A stretch of 64,000 nt of DNA, taken from NCBI RefSeq assembly GCF_033115175.1, contig NC_084827.1, positions 22,500,001 through 22,564,000 on the forward strand, in the 5' to 3' direction. The position numbers and the translations under genes are program-made. The number at the start of each line of letters is the position of its first letter. Positions within the stretch are counted from its first letter, which is position 1. Shown here one piece after another: positions 21,832 to 32,084 of this stretch. Source of the stretch: Lepus europaeus (lineage: Eukaryota; Chordata; Mammalia; Lagomorpha; Leporidae). The notes beneath the pieces were generated by a model. The model worked only from the letters and a program-made list of their open reading frames with translations, was not told the origin of the DNA and ran no database searches.

Positions 21832-22149
21832 TTGACAGGCAGAGTGGATAGTGAGAGAGAGAGACAGAGAGAAAGGTCTTCCTTTTTGCCGTTGGTTCAC
21901 CATCTAATGGCCGCTGCGGCCAGCGCATCACGCTGATCCAAAGCCAGGAGCCATGCGCTTCTCCCGGTCTCCCATGCGGGTTCAGGGCCCAAGCACTTGG
22001 GCCATCCTCCACTGCCTTCCCGGGCCATAGCAGAGAGCTGGCCTGGAAGAGGGGCAACCGGGATAGAATCCGGCGCCCTAACCGGGACTAGAACCTGGTG
22101 TGCTGACGCCGCAAGGCAGAGGATTAGCCTGTTAAGCCATGGCGCCGGC
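21796..22149 (-). repeat. CSINE inserted in L1, with (ATT)n tail
   Basis: Reverse-oriented near-consensus copy ending 'CATGGCGCCGGCC'. The A tail has become an (ATT)n microsatellite at 21797-21831. TSD CCATCCTTTCT is perfect at 21785-21795 and 22150-22160, so the insertion point inside the L1 is exact. Confidence 0.95.
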
Positions 22150-22260
22150 CCATCCTTTCTTTCATAATTGTTGAGCTACTTTACATTTCAACCAACAGTG
22201 TAGTAGAATACCTTTTTCTCCATGTCTTTCAAGAATGTGTTATCAGTGGCATCCATGAGG

Positions 22261-22348
22261 AAAGCACTTTATAAGAAATCAGACAATTAAATTCAGTATC
22301 TAGCTAACAAAGATCTAGTTTAGTCTAGCCCCTATTTTTCCTCCTGTT
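22261..22348. other. Short unassigned flank
   Basis: Nothing recognised. Confidence 0.4.
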
Positions 22349-22360
22349 AAGATAAATGGG

Positions 22361-22690
22361 GTTGGGGCCAGTGCTGTGGCATGGTAGGCTAAGCCTTCCT
22401 ATGTGGCACTAGCATCACATACTGGCAGCAGTTCATCTCCCAGCTGCTCCTTTTCCAATCCAGCTCTCTGCTTATGGCCTGGGAAAGCAGTGGAAGATGG
22501 CCCAAGTGCTTGGGCCACTGTACCTGTGTGGAAGATCTGCATGACATTCCCTGCTCCTGGCTGTGGATTGGACCAGCTCTGAACATCGCGGCCATTTGGG
22601 GAGTAAATCAGTGGATGGAAGACTTCTCTCTGTCTCCCTCTCTCTGTCTGTAATTCTGCTTCTAGAATAAATAAATAAATCTTAAAAAAA
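22361..22690 (+). repeat. CSINE
   Basis: Plus-oriented: 'GTTGGGGCCAGTGCTGTGGC', 'CCAATCCAGCTCTCTGC', 'GGAGTAAATCAGTGGATGG', CT-rich 3' part, (AAAT)n. TSD AGATAAATGGG at 22350-22360 and 22691-22701. Confidence 0.93.
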
Positions 22691-22701
22691 AGATAAATGG
22701 G

Positions 22702-22916
22702 ATTTTAACATTCAGACTTCACTAGACACTCTGACACACTCAAAAATGTAGTAAAATTGGAACACCAGTCCCTTGTGGTAAAAGCCTGGGGAGAGGGGTT
22801 TGGAGCTCTACTCAGGAAGTTGTCCCCCATCTCAGCTATAAACCAAAGACAAAAATCTGCGGAGGAAATGGAGATAAAGATGGACACACTTACTTAGAAA
22901 ACTGGTGGAAACCCAT
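22702..22916. other. Unassigned sequence upstream of solo LTR
   Basis: No gene or repeat recognised. A 60-codon minus frame here has no motif. Confidence 0.4.
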
Positions 22917-23250
22917 TGTGTAGGCAGCCCTTGGACAAATCAAGGCCAGTCTTGGCTTGTGGCGTTCTTGGGATAAGAAAGTCACATACCCCCATCCTGA
23001 AGGAGGATGTTAATCAAGAACATTCTGTTAAAATTATCTGTGTTACCAGAGATCCGATAAGTTGCTTTCATATGCTGTTATCTTTTGTGCTTCTTTGTGC
23101 TGGTTATGTATAAATACCACCGAGACATTGGAATAAACGAGTCTTGATCAGCCTTGTTGTCTTGGCTCCATTCTCTGCGATCTCTTGTCCCTATTTTCAG
23201 TCCCTCTCCCTCCCTTAGGTTCCGTTGGACTGGTGCGGCTGGCCTGCACA
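22917..23250 (+). mobile_element. Solo endogenous-retrovirus LTR, 334 bp
   Basis: Begins TGTGTAGGCAG and ends CTGCACA, flanked by CCAT at 22913-22916 and 23251-23254. It has a TATA box TATAAATA (23109-23116) and AATAAA (23132-23137) only about 23 bp apart, followed by a T/C-rich U5 ('cttgttgtcttggctcc'). A poly-A signal this close to the TATA box implies it sits in U3 with a short R region. No internal retroviral sequence adjoins it, so it is a solo LTR. The 4-bp duplication favours a class I ERV, but the signal layout is also found in class II, so the class is unresolved. Confidence 0.88.
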
Positions 23251-23254
23251 CCAT

Positions 23255-23830
23255 TGCACTGAGAGAAGCAGACAGATAAAATAGTCTGTCTCTGGGGGGA
23301 GCAAAGACACATAACTATAGGTGTGGAAGTACCAGAAGCATATGAAATCAACTGTCAAGCCCAAAGGACCCAGTAGACTGGTGATATGTCAGAGAAACAG
23401 CACATTCCCAGTCTAGGTCATCAGTCTAACCATGGTGAGTAACAAGTCATACCAGAATATTTTTGTAAGTTGCAAAAAAAAAAAAGTCTTTAAACCATAT
23501 CTGATCTGCCACTGAAAGTTAAGATACAGAGCTGAGAATGAAATAAAGCTTCAGAAAGCTTCCTGGACAAGCTAGTCTTTAAATAACTCACCACATTAAG
23601 GGCATAGCTGAAGTTAAGATGCATTCATTTCTAAGCAGTATGCTGTGTATCTTGATTTCTAGTGTCAGAGAAAATGTTCAGCAGCCAATAAGAAATTACA
23701 GAGCCCATGCAAAGGAAAGAATAAACCACAGTATGGTAACACATTAGTTCACAACACCAGATTCAAATATGACATATACTTTGGAAAAACAAGGGCATTA
23801 ATATCACTTTGTTATGTTAAAGGTTATCCT
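23255..23830. other. Unassigned sequence
   Basis: No gene recognised. A short A run lies at 23474-23485. Confidence 0.4.
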
Positions 23831-24198
23831 GGAAGTGTGCAAGTTCAAATGTGAAATTTCATCAGAGAGATGGAAACTATAAGAAGGAAACAAATACAAA
23901 TGTTATAAACTAAACAAAATAAACACATTGTCAAGAGTAAGGAATGCTTTCAAGATAGCTCCTTAGTAAGGCCCAGAACAGCTGTGGGAAGAATTAGTGA
24001 TCTTGGAGATAGGTAAAACTTAGAAAAACTTAGAGATAACCAAGAGTGAACAAAAAATAAAAAAGAACAGAATTCATAAGAGCTATGAAAAAAAACAGCA
24101 AATATTCTAATATATGAACAGTTGAAATCCCAAAAAGAAAGAAAAAGACAGCACAAGGAAGAAATATTTGCAGAAACAAATGCCTGATTTTTAATGAC

Positions 24199-24775
24199 TG
24201 TTAGCAACCCTGGGAGATTTTGGCTCACTTGCAAATTGACAAGAGATCAATGTACAAGCTGGGAAAGGTTTATTGGGGACCAATACTTGCAGAGACAGCA
24301 TGGCAGAAAGAGGTTCTACCAAATGGGTCTCTGCTGGGAGCTGTGCAGATGCTTTTATGGGGTTGAGGAGTCACAGTGGTTCCTCTGTCACACATGGCAC
24401 TTTGATCTGCCCCTGGCCTGCAGTTCTGGCTAGTGTTCCTCACCATGGAAAATATTGATTTGCATCCAGCTCAATGTTCTGTTCTGGTGGTGTTGTATTT
24501 TTCACCCATGATATGTTCAAAATAGTAGGTCACGACTAGTAGTTTGTTCACTACTGACTGCTACACAAGAAGGTCACATGTGGGTCACTCTGGGATATTC
24601 TTGGCAAGCATGCCCATTGAGGAAGTCCCTAACAGGGAGGTTGGGGGGGGGGGTCTTTTGTGGTTCGAGTCTTGCTGCTCCCAGCTTCTGATTGTCTTGG
24701 GACAGTAGGTGGAGACACTTCAGGTCAGGAGGGACTGCGTTTGCTGAATCCTGCTTTTATCCTATCCCAAGAGCA
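24199..24775 (-). mobile_element. Solo LTR, 577 bp, with 6-bp TSD
   Basis: The plus strand begins TGTTAGCAACCC and ends AGAGCA, flanked by perfect AATGAC at 24193-24198 and 24776-24781. In minus orientation it has AATAAA (complement TTTATT at 24269-24274) near its 3' end. A 6-bp duplication is typical of class II (ERVK-like) elements. A 10-nt G run lies at 24643-24653. It interrupts the ORF1 region of the L1M host. Confidence 0.82.
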
Positions 24776-25144
24776 AATGACAATATCATCAAGCTAAGAG
24801 ATCACTAAGAGAATGAAACCCACACACCCATCTGGCCATAAGATATTTGTTTAAATACCTAAAAAGAAAAGACAAATATGTCCCCAATCTGTCTGAAAAT
24901 GAAAGATGTGTTTCAAGGACTGATACAGTAGTAAAAAAGGCAGCTGACTTCTTGTCAGAAACTATGCTAGCATAAGTCATTGGAGTCACTGATTAAAGTA
25001 CTAAAAACAATCAAAATTCTGCTAGAATTCTTCATTTAGCAAAACTATGATTTTAAAAATAGATCTGAAAGATGGACTTTATAAAACAAAATTGATAATT
25101 AACCTTAGATTTATACTACAAAATTTTAAAGGAAGATTATTTTA

Positions 25145-25513
25145 TTTTATTTTATTTTATTTTATTTTATTTTTTTTATTTTTTGACAGGCAGAGTGGAC
25201 AGTGAGAGAGAGAGAGAGACAGAGAGAAAGGTCTTCCTTTGCCGTTGGTTCACCCTCCAATGGCCGCCGCGGTAGCCCGCTGTGGCCAGCGCACCGCGCT
25301 GTTCCGATGGCAGGAGCCAGGTGCTTATCCTGGTCTCCCATGGGGTGCAGAGCCCAAACACTTGGGCCATCCTCCACTGCACTCCCTGGCCACAGCAGAG
25401 AGCTGGCCTGGAAGAGGGGCAACCGGGACAGGATCAGTGCCCCAACTGGGACTAGAACCCGGTGTGCCGGCGCCGCAAGGCGGAGGATTAGCCTGTTGAG
25501 CCGCGGCGCCGGC
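25145..25513 (-). repeat. CSINE inserted in L1M, with (TTTTA)n tail
   Basis: Reverse-oriented near-consensus copy ending 'GCCGCGGCGCCGGC'. The tail is a (TTTTA)n pentanucleotide array at about 25138-25172. TSD AAGATTATTTT at 25133-25143 and from 25514. Several overlapping frames (60-118 codons) are artefacts. Confidence 0.93.
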
Positions 25514-25789
25514 AAGATTATTTTTACGTGGAAGAATATTATACTACACAGAATTTGAATTTATACACACAAACACTGAACACTAAACAAATTATGATAA
25601 AATAATATTTATTTTCTTGATCTAGAAGTATAACTGAAAGTAATAGCAATGTACTGTGTACTTCTGGCATAGACAGAGAAAATCTAAGCAACAGTAACAA
25701 AGGGTAAAAAAATGAGGAATATTGTGTCATTTTAAGAATGACTATATGTGCATCACTATAATAGTACTTACAGTACACCTTTATCAAGA

Positions 25790-25811
25790 TATATATATAT
25801 ATATATATATA
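25790..25811. repeat. (TA)n microsatellite
   Basis: Eleven perfect alternating units inside the L1M host. Confidence 0.9.
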
Positions 25812-26087
25812 ATATGTCACTAACTTTAAAATAAGAATTTAAATTTTTAAAAAAGTTATCAATAATTAAACAAAAATGGAATGAAATGTAAACAGAAAAA
25901 TGTTAAATTACTCTATGGATGTAGCAAAATAGGATAAAATAAATAAAAGCAGAGCATATAGAAAACATCCAAAAAAGTGTTAAGTTCTAACTTCTTCATT
26001 ACAATAATTACTGTAAAGTCTCCATGCACCAATCAAATGACAGAGATAGGTAGATTAAGTAAAATATAAAACAAGGCAAAATCCTAC

Positions 26088-26518
26088 TGAAAGACCCAAA
26101 GCTGGCGGGGTCCTTGGTAGCACCCTGGGGACCCAGAAATTCAGACTCTGGACACCGGCGATGCAAACAGCAAGAGGCGGTTTATTTACGTTTTGCGCAA
26201 AATGGACCCCTCCCTCCTGAGAGAGTGAGGTACTGGACAAGGGTTACAGGCAGTATTTAAAGGCAAAAACCACAAAGTTATCTTAAGCAAGTGATTACAA
26301 AGGGGAAGGGGGTTTTTGTTTACAGTAATTTCACTTATCTTAGTATACAGCAGTTCTGCTTATCTCAGTACACATCAGTTTTACTTATCTTAACCATTGC
26401 ACAAGGGGGGTTTCCAAACTGCTATTCCCTGTTATCTGCTAAGTTGCAGTTTCCCAGAAACTGACCTTTCTTGAAACTTCCTAGTTTTTTTAGCAGGTAA
26501 ATTTTCAGAAGTCCTTCA
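26088..26518 (-). mobile_element. Solo LTR, 431 bp, class I ERV-like
   Basis: Minus-strand LTR that ends GGGTCTTTCA (plus strand begins TGAAAGACCC) and begins TGAAGGACTT. It is flanked by perfect CTAC at 26084-26087 and 26519-26522. It has a TATA-like TTTAAATA (complement at about 26254-26261) and AATAAA (complement TTTATT 26181-26186). The 4-bp duplication and the TCTTTCA terminus are characteristic of gammaretrovirus-like class I ERVs. No internal sequence remains. Confidence 0.9.
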
Positions 26519-27289
26519 CTACTATGGGCTGCTAAGAAAAACAAATTAAGTTTAAAGGCGCAGAAAGATTTAAAGTAGGGAGTGGAGAAAGATGTGCCAT
26601 GCAAAAATACTCATTGACAGAAAATTGAAGTAGCCTTCATAACAAGGAAAATTATCAGAGATAAAGAAGGACAGTATGTAATGATAAAGACATATCAATT
26701 CTAAATGAGACTGTATTTTACAATAGGACTTCCAAGTGCATGACAAAAAAATATTGGAACTGAAAGGAGAAACAAAACAATGTGCAAATTATATTTGGGA
26801 TACTTCCATGCTCCATAACTGGAAAAAAATCAGTAAATGACAAAACACACACAAAAGCAGCATTTGAATGGCCTAATCAGCATTCTCATTCAATTTGACT
26901 TAATTAACATTTAAAAACACACCATGTAAGAGTAGCCCTCCAGTGTATGTAGAAATTCCACAAGATAGATTATATTTTGGACCAAAAAAAAAAAAAACCC
27001 TTAATATAGTTAATTAGAGAAATCATACAAATCAAATTATATGTTGGAACAGATTTAATTCTAAAACATCAAAAAAAAATAACCTTGGAAAATCACCCAT
27101 ATATTTGTCAATTAAAATAACAGATGGGTCGAAATAAATTCTTAAGGAGGAATTAACTGTTTCCTTATTAAACATTAAATTATTTTGAGCTAAATGAACA
27201 TGAAACATTGACACAAATAAACAGTGATTTTATATAAATGTGTAGAATTGCATTCTTATATTAGAAGAGAAAAATGGGGTAGATTAATA

Positions 27290-28345
27290 TTGCCTCAAGG
27301 TCCTTGAACTACTTGTAATATAAATTGACCAGCAGTCAACTTTCAACCCAGACAATGTTATTTGGGGGCTTATACTGTAGTACAAGGGAGACAGCAAGGT
27401 GGGAAGAGGTTCCACCATTAGGGTCTGCAATGTGAGTTGGACAGGTGTTTTTGTTAAGTTGCAGAGGTATGGATACACCGTTGGTCTCTGGCTTATTCCC
27501 CTTGAAAAACAGTATTTCAGTGTGCACTAGGCATGGATTTCTGTGATGGTGCATTTGTTTCTTTTGCATGCAACACACTGAAGATGGTGGCATCGCTCAC
27601 TATCACCTCCACAGGAAACTCATATAGCCATGGTACTGGGCAATTCGAGGCATGCCCATGGGACAGCAGGGAATCTTTTGCATTAGAGCTTGTCATTCCT
27701 TGCTCCTGATTGGTTTGGGGTGGAGTGGAGAGTTCTGTTGTAAGACCCCGAAAGGTGTCTCACGATCCGAACGACCCCAGATGCACGAATTCCACTCCAA
27801 TCGATGCAAAGAGCATGAGGAAGTTTATTACATCTGCGCAGATGGGCCGTCTCAGTAACACCACAAAGCAGTGCAGAGAGAACGACCCCGACCATCAATT
27901 GCCCAGAGTATTTAAGGCTTAAAACCAGAACATTAGCATATCTCCACAGCATTACAAAAAATCACAAGGTAAAGGGTTTTTACAGGGTAAAGGAACAAAG
28001 TACTTGAGCAAGCACAAATACGGGGTCATCAGGACATAGGTTGGGTACATTTTCGGTCAACTTCTGCTTTTATGGTTCCCAAAAACTTAACATAGCTCCT
28101 AAAATAATTATCACATGCTACAGGTTCAACTAAAGTTCAATTATCTCATAAAAGCATTTTGCAAGCCCAGCCATTTTGTACAGAAGCAGAACAATATGCA
28201 GTTAGCTCAAGCAACTCCATTTTAACCCCAGCCTGCCTTATTTTCTCATTGTGACTAGAGATGGATACGTTAGAGGTAGGAGATGACTATGTGGTTGGGT
28301 ATGTAGGGACTTGATCTTGTGAGTATCATTCATATCCTGTCTCAA
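27290..28345 (-). mobile_element. Older LTR-like insertion holding a younger LTR
   Basis: The L1M reading stops near 27290 and resumes at about 28345. The intervening sequence outside 27739-28248 is unlike L1. It shares a loose theme with the LTR at 24199 ('gcatgcccat' near its middle, regulatory-like GC content). I infer an older LTR, probably minus strand. The ends and class are not resolved. Confidence 0.4.
27739..28248 (-). mobile_element. Solo LTR, 510 bp, nested in older insertion
   Basis: The plus strand begins TGTAAGACCCCG and ends TTTTCTCA. The minus strand therefore runs from TGAGAAAA to GGGTCTTACA. It has a TATA-like TTAAATAC (complement about 27907-27914) and AATAAA (complement TTTATT 27824-27829). 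The flanks CTGT (27735-27738) and TTGT (28249-28252) differ at one base, so the TSD is weak. The terminus and signal layout suggest a class I ERV. Small open frames here are not genes. Confidence 0.78.
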
Positions 28346-28799
28346 AATCAATAATCTTTGCTTCCCTTCAAGAACTTAGAATGTGGAAGAACAAATTTAA
28401 CCCAAAGGAGAAGAGGTGAAATACACAAAATAAGAGTAAGTTCAATAGCTTAATAATACAACTGTCACTTAAAATGATATGGAAAACTAAAGAAATCAAG
28501 ACATAACTTCTTAAAAAGACTACTGAAATTAATGCTAGAAAAAAAGAACACATAAAATGGCTAATAACAATGTTAAAACAGAGGGCATCATTTCAGGTCT
28601 CATAGACACAAAAGGAAAAATAAGAGAATGTCTATAAAACAACAAGTTGTCAATAACTTTGGCAAGTTAGATTAAATGACTCAAGCTTTTTCAAAAATGA
28701 AAAAATGCCAAGATTAACTTAGAAGAAATAAAAATTCTGGATAATTTTTGGTCTACTACATATATTTAGCTTGTGCTTAAAAACTGTGTGAAAATTAAA

Positions 28800-29110
28800 T
28801 CTGCATTTTTAAACTGACATATAGCGATTATACATAACTATTAATTACAGGGCACCGTGTGATAATTTTGTACATGTATACAATGCATAATGATCAAATA
28901 ATGGCAATTTGCATTTCTATCTCCTCAACAATTATCATTCTTTTGTGTTGGGAATTTTAGCACTCTTCTCTCTCAGTTCTTTGTAAAATATATAATAACC
29001 TGTCATGAACTGTAGTTATCCCACTGTGATGTAGAACATGAGAATTTATGCATCCTATTTAATCATATTTTAATACATGCTATCCAATCTTTATCCTCCA
29101 TCTTGTCAAA
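28800..29110 (-). mobile_element. L1 3' UTR relic
   Basis: The plus strand reads as complemented L1 3' UTR: 'tttgtacatgtatacaatgc', 'ataatgatcaaataatggc', 'cttttgtgttgggaatttta', 'actgtgatgtagaacatgag'. It has opposite orientation to the preceding L1M host, so it is a separate insertion. Confidence 0.7.
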
Positions 29111-30000
29111 GCTTAGATAGTTTCACAGGAAGCTTTACTAAAGATCTAAATAAGAAATAATACAATCTCTACTCTATAAATTTGTCTTGTTATTGGTTAA
29201 ACTAAAAAGGTCATTTAAAATTAGCATAATTTTTATGAAAGAGATATGTAGAACAGTGCTCTAGAAGATATCAACTGTTGTTTCATGACTTTTCTTGGTT
29301 AAATATATTTGGATGAAATAATTTGAAACTCACTTTATAAGAAGAGTTCTGAATCTTCCAAATTGTGTGTGTGTGTGTGTTTTTAGTCTTTGCAAAAATT
29401 ATTTGACAAGTGAGTCATTTGTATCTATTGTGGTTTTTCGATAGTAATTAGAAGAAATCCAATTGAACCTAGATTATAGAGCAACTGGGAGGTTCTGGGG
29501 ACTGTTGGCTAATGATGATTGAGGAGTTGATATGCTACCATGAAAGGTTGTTCTCTCCCTTGTTTTTCTCAATTTTAGTTCTGATATCTTCAAATTAGGA
29601 TGCCATATTGTACCTGGTTGGATCTGAGTTATTGCCTCCATTCCTTGTGAAAGCATCAGCTTTGATCCAATCATACTGACTGGGTTATGAATGTGAAAGA
29701 ATGGATTTATAATAGACAAAATGAAAAGGACAATTTCAAGGGAAAAAACTTGACAGACTGGCATTCAGTTACCAGGTAGGGACAAAACTCATCAAAAGAC
29801 CTGATTTCCATTTTTCCATCCTGTCTGGCCTGTTCACGATGAAACAAAGGGCCATCCCTAAGGGTGGGATGGGTGGTTGTTTTCACAATAAGCTGTAAGA
29901 TCAGGAAGAGCTCCCTTGTTGTTCTCATGGTAAGTTTGGAGATTCTGAAGGAAGGAGGAGGTCTGTTCTTGCTGGAGATAGCATGCAAGTGTTTTGCACC
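29111..30000. other. Unassigned sequence with (GT)n
   Basis: A (GT)9 run lies at 29364-29381. 29460-30000 is less AT-rich than its surroundings and may be an old LTR-like sequence, but nothing was recognised with confidence. Frames of 93-96 codons have no motif. Confidence 0.4.
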
Positions 30001-30974
30001 CTAGGTACCTTTGAGACCACCCTGACTACCAACTGACCCATCTGAGTCCTCTCAAAAGGACAGCCATGGCCACGGCCCAGCCAACGGCAGAGGAGAGTGG
30101 GCAAGGGAAGGGACTTCTGCCACCCCTAAATCTGCACAAGCCTCCTAGGAGAGCCCAGCCAGTATCTGCCCCGGCCACCCTCTCCTCCCCAATTACCCCA
30201 CCACTGACCCAGTCCTCACCATGCTTGTTGCTGTGGGTGATCCTGGACTCAAAGAGTCTGCTGTTTTTAAATAGTAGCCTCAACAGATGCCCGTCTCTTT
30301 GGGAGCAGGGTGGGGAGTTTGCAGGGCCAGCACAGGTTGAGGGCAGGACCAAGGGAAGGGACCCAGGCCCTCAGGGTATTGGGGAGAGCGCATAGTTAAG
30401 GCTGAGGCAAGTGACAAGGATCTGAGGGAGAAAAGGACTCAAGTAAAATCCAAGCAGTAGCTTCCAATGTCGGAAGGTCTGGCATGTGGCTGAGGACTCT
30501 GACAACCCACCCTGGTGAGAGAAGCAGCGGCTGCATCGCTCCATGCCTGTGGTGGAGAAGGCGGGAACAATGGAGCAAACAGCCCCTGTGGGCCTTCCGG
30601 TGGGGTGCAGGCCACACACCAGTATCATGATGGAAAACGGCAAGCACCACAGTCAGGTCTCTGACCCCTAAACTGCTGCCCTTCTGGATCCTCCCCAACT
30701 TGGGAGGCCTCTTGTGCTGTGAGAACTCCACACGTTCCACACCCAGGGGGACGTGTGTTTCCCTGGTGAGAGGGGGGACTCACACTGCAGAAGGGTCTCC
30801 TCCGAGGTCACCCCTGTGTGGAGCAGAGCAAGAGTCCGGACTGCAGAGCTCAGGACCCCTGTGCTGTCCCCCGGGAGCCTCGTTGTCCAGCCCCGGACCC
30901 CAAGGGCGTCTTCCCATCGGGGAAATCATGCTCAGAGGACCCTGGGCTGCACATAGGCTTTTAGAAAGTCTGTA
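30001..30974. other. GC-rich region of unknown nature
   Basis: The most GC-rich segment of the window, with frames of up to 114 codons on both strands but no recognisable domain, splice pattern or family. CpG is present but not dense enough by eye to call a CpG island. It adjoins an L1 relic at about 30975. It could be a decayed ERV, unique conserved sequence or an isolated exon. Confidence 0.35.
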
Positions 30975-31640
30975 TTTGATTTGATTTATTATAAAAATAA
31001 CTTAGGCTTGTGTAAGATTTTAAACCAGACACATAAAATGACCCATTGGCCCTCAGCCTCTAATCTGCCTTGCCCGCTCTCTCTTATTCATCATTTGGTG
31101 TGCATCTGGCTGGCTGTGCATTTGCAGGGAAAACACATGTAAGACAAGAAACACGGGGCAGCGGGCTGCTTGCTGCCGGACAACCGGGATCCTCCTACCC
31201 ACATTGTTCCTCGACTTTCGTTTTTTGACTTACATCACCACGCGTGGCCTCCCACTTCCTGGCGTCAATTCTTCACACCTGCCCAGCACTGCAGAGTGGG
31301 AGTGGGTCAGGATCCCTGTGGGCAGTCTCTGCCTGGTGGACACTTGGATGACACCTGCGCCTGAGCAGTGGTCCTCATACAAGGACGCCTCAGAGCACGC
31401 GTGTGAGTGGTCAGCAGGGCCGAGAGTCGAAGGTCCGAGCAGACGAGGTTTTGATATGGTCAAAGCACCCTCCAAAATGCCCGAGCGACTCCCACTCTAC
31501 CCATGACCTGGGAGCACCTCTCCTGCAGCCTGCCCACCCTCAGCGCTATCTACAGTCGTTTCAAATTGTTTCTCCTCTGGTGGATAAATGAAGCATTTCT
31601 AAATTTACATTTCCACGGCGGAGGGGTAGAGGGGAACTCA
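30975..31640 (-). mobile_element. Ancient GC-shifted L1/HAL1-type relic
   Basis: The plus strand resembles complemented ancient L1: 'ttattataaaaataactt', 'catttggtgtgcatctggc', 'caaagcaccctccaaaatgc', 'gactcccactctaccc', 'gataaatgaagcatttc'. It is very diverged, and its GC content is raised relative to the family. Confidence 0.5.
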
Positions 31641-32084
31641 TGGAAGATATTTAATTTTTGTGGAAATTGGGTAAACTTTGACTAATGGAAATTGTTTTCT
31701 ATTGATACACAGTGAAAAATCTTCAAATTTAATTCAATAAGGTGTGTTTTCCCATAAGTAATTCAGTGTTACCTGCCTGAATCCAAACACTGTATTGGGT
31801 TGTGTTGCCTTGGAAATTGAGTGTTGCTTCAGATGACTGGCCATGTACCATCTAAACTGTCAGTTACTAGCCTTGTGCAAGCCTCAGAAAGTTCTTATTA
31901 ATTCTCAGAGAGAGGAGAGCTTTGTGATACTCTTCATTTGCCTTTTTAAGAAGTCAGAAAAAGATAATTATCTTACTAAGCTTATTTTCAACTCAAATTA
32001 TTTTTACTGAAGAAGGCAATACCATGAGGGTCTAATAATAATTACCCTATTAAGCCTGTAATCTATATTTCTGGATTATTTTAA
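31641..32084. other. Unassigned AT-rich sequence
   Basis: Nothing recognised. Confidence 0.4.

Larger units (their letters stand above)
20745..22260 (-). mobile_element. L1 3' relic carrying two CSINEs
   Basis: The plus strand reads as complemented L1 3' UTR (about 20745-21050) and ORF2 end: 'gtctggcttatgtcactaag', 'gatggacatctttgcttatt', 'gattgtgaattgagctgc', 'cctttggataaattttcagc', 'atttcaaccaacagtg'. These phrases resume exactly across the two CSINE insertions, so this is one L1 that received two later SINEs. Confidence 0.75.
23830..28760 (+). mobile_element. Ancient L1M host element, split by five insertions
   Basis: L1M ORF1/ORF2 phrases occur in order across about 5 kb. 'attagtgatcttggagatagg' (23994) and 'GACTTCTTGTCAG' (24946) are from ORF1. 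The spacer between the frames is near 25000-25800. ORF2 supplies 'tgtaatgataaagacatatc' (26676), 'agattatattttggacc' (26967), 'ataacagatgggtcgaaat' (27117), 'caataatctttgcttccc' (28349) and 'tctcatagacacaaaaggaa' (28598). The frames are wrecked. Later insertions at 24199-24775, 25145-25513, 26088-26518 and about 27290-28345 (itself holding 27739-28248) account for the gaps. Assignment is by consensus recognition. Confidence 0.7.

Noticed and set aside
22917-28248. Endogenous retroviral coding genes between the LTRs
   Set aside because: The sequence between the LTRs is L1M, CSINE or unassigned. The LTRs differ in sequence and orientation and each has its own TSD, so they are separate solo LTRs and not one provirus.
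30066-30740. GC-rich overlapping frames as a real gene
   Set aside because: Frames on opposite strands overlap, none has a known domain, and CpG density is modest. High GC alone lengthens random frames.
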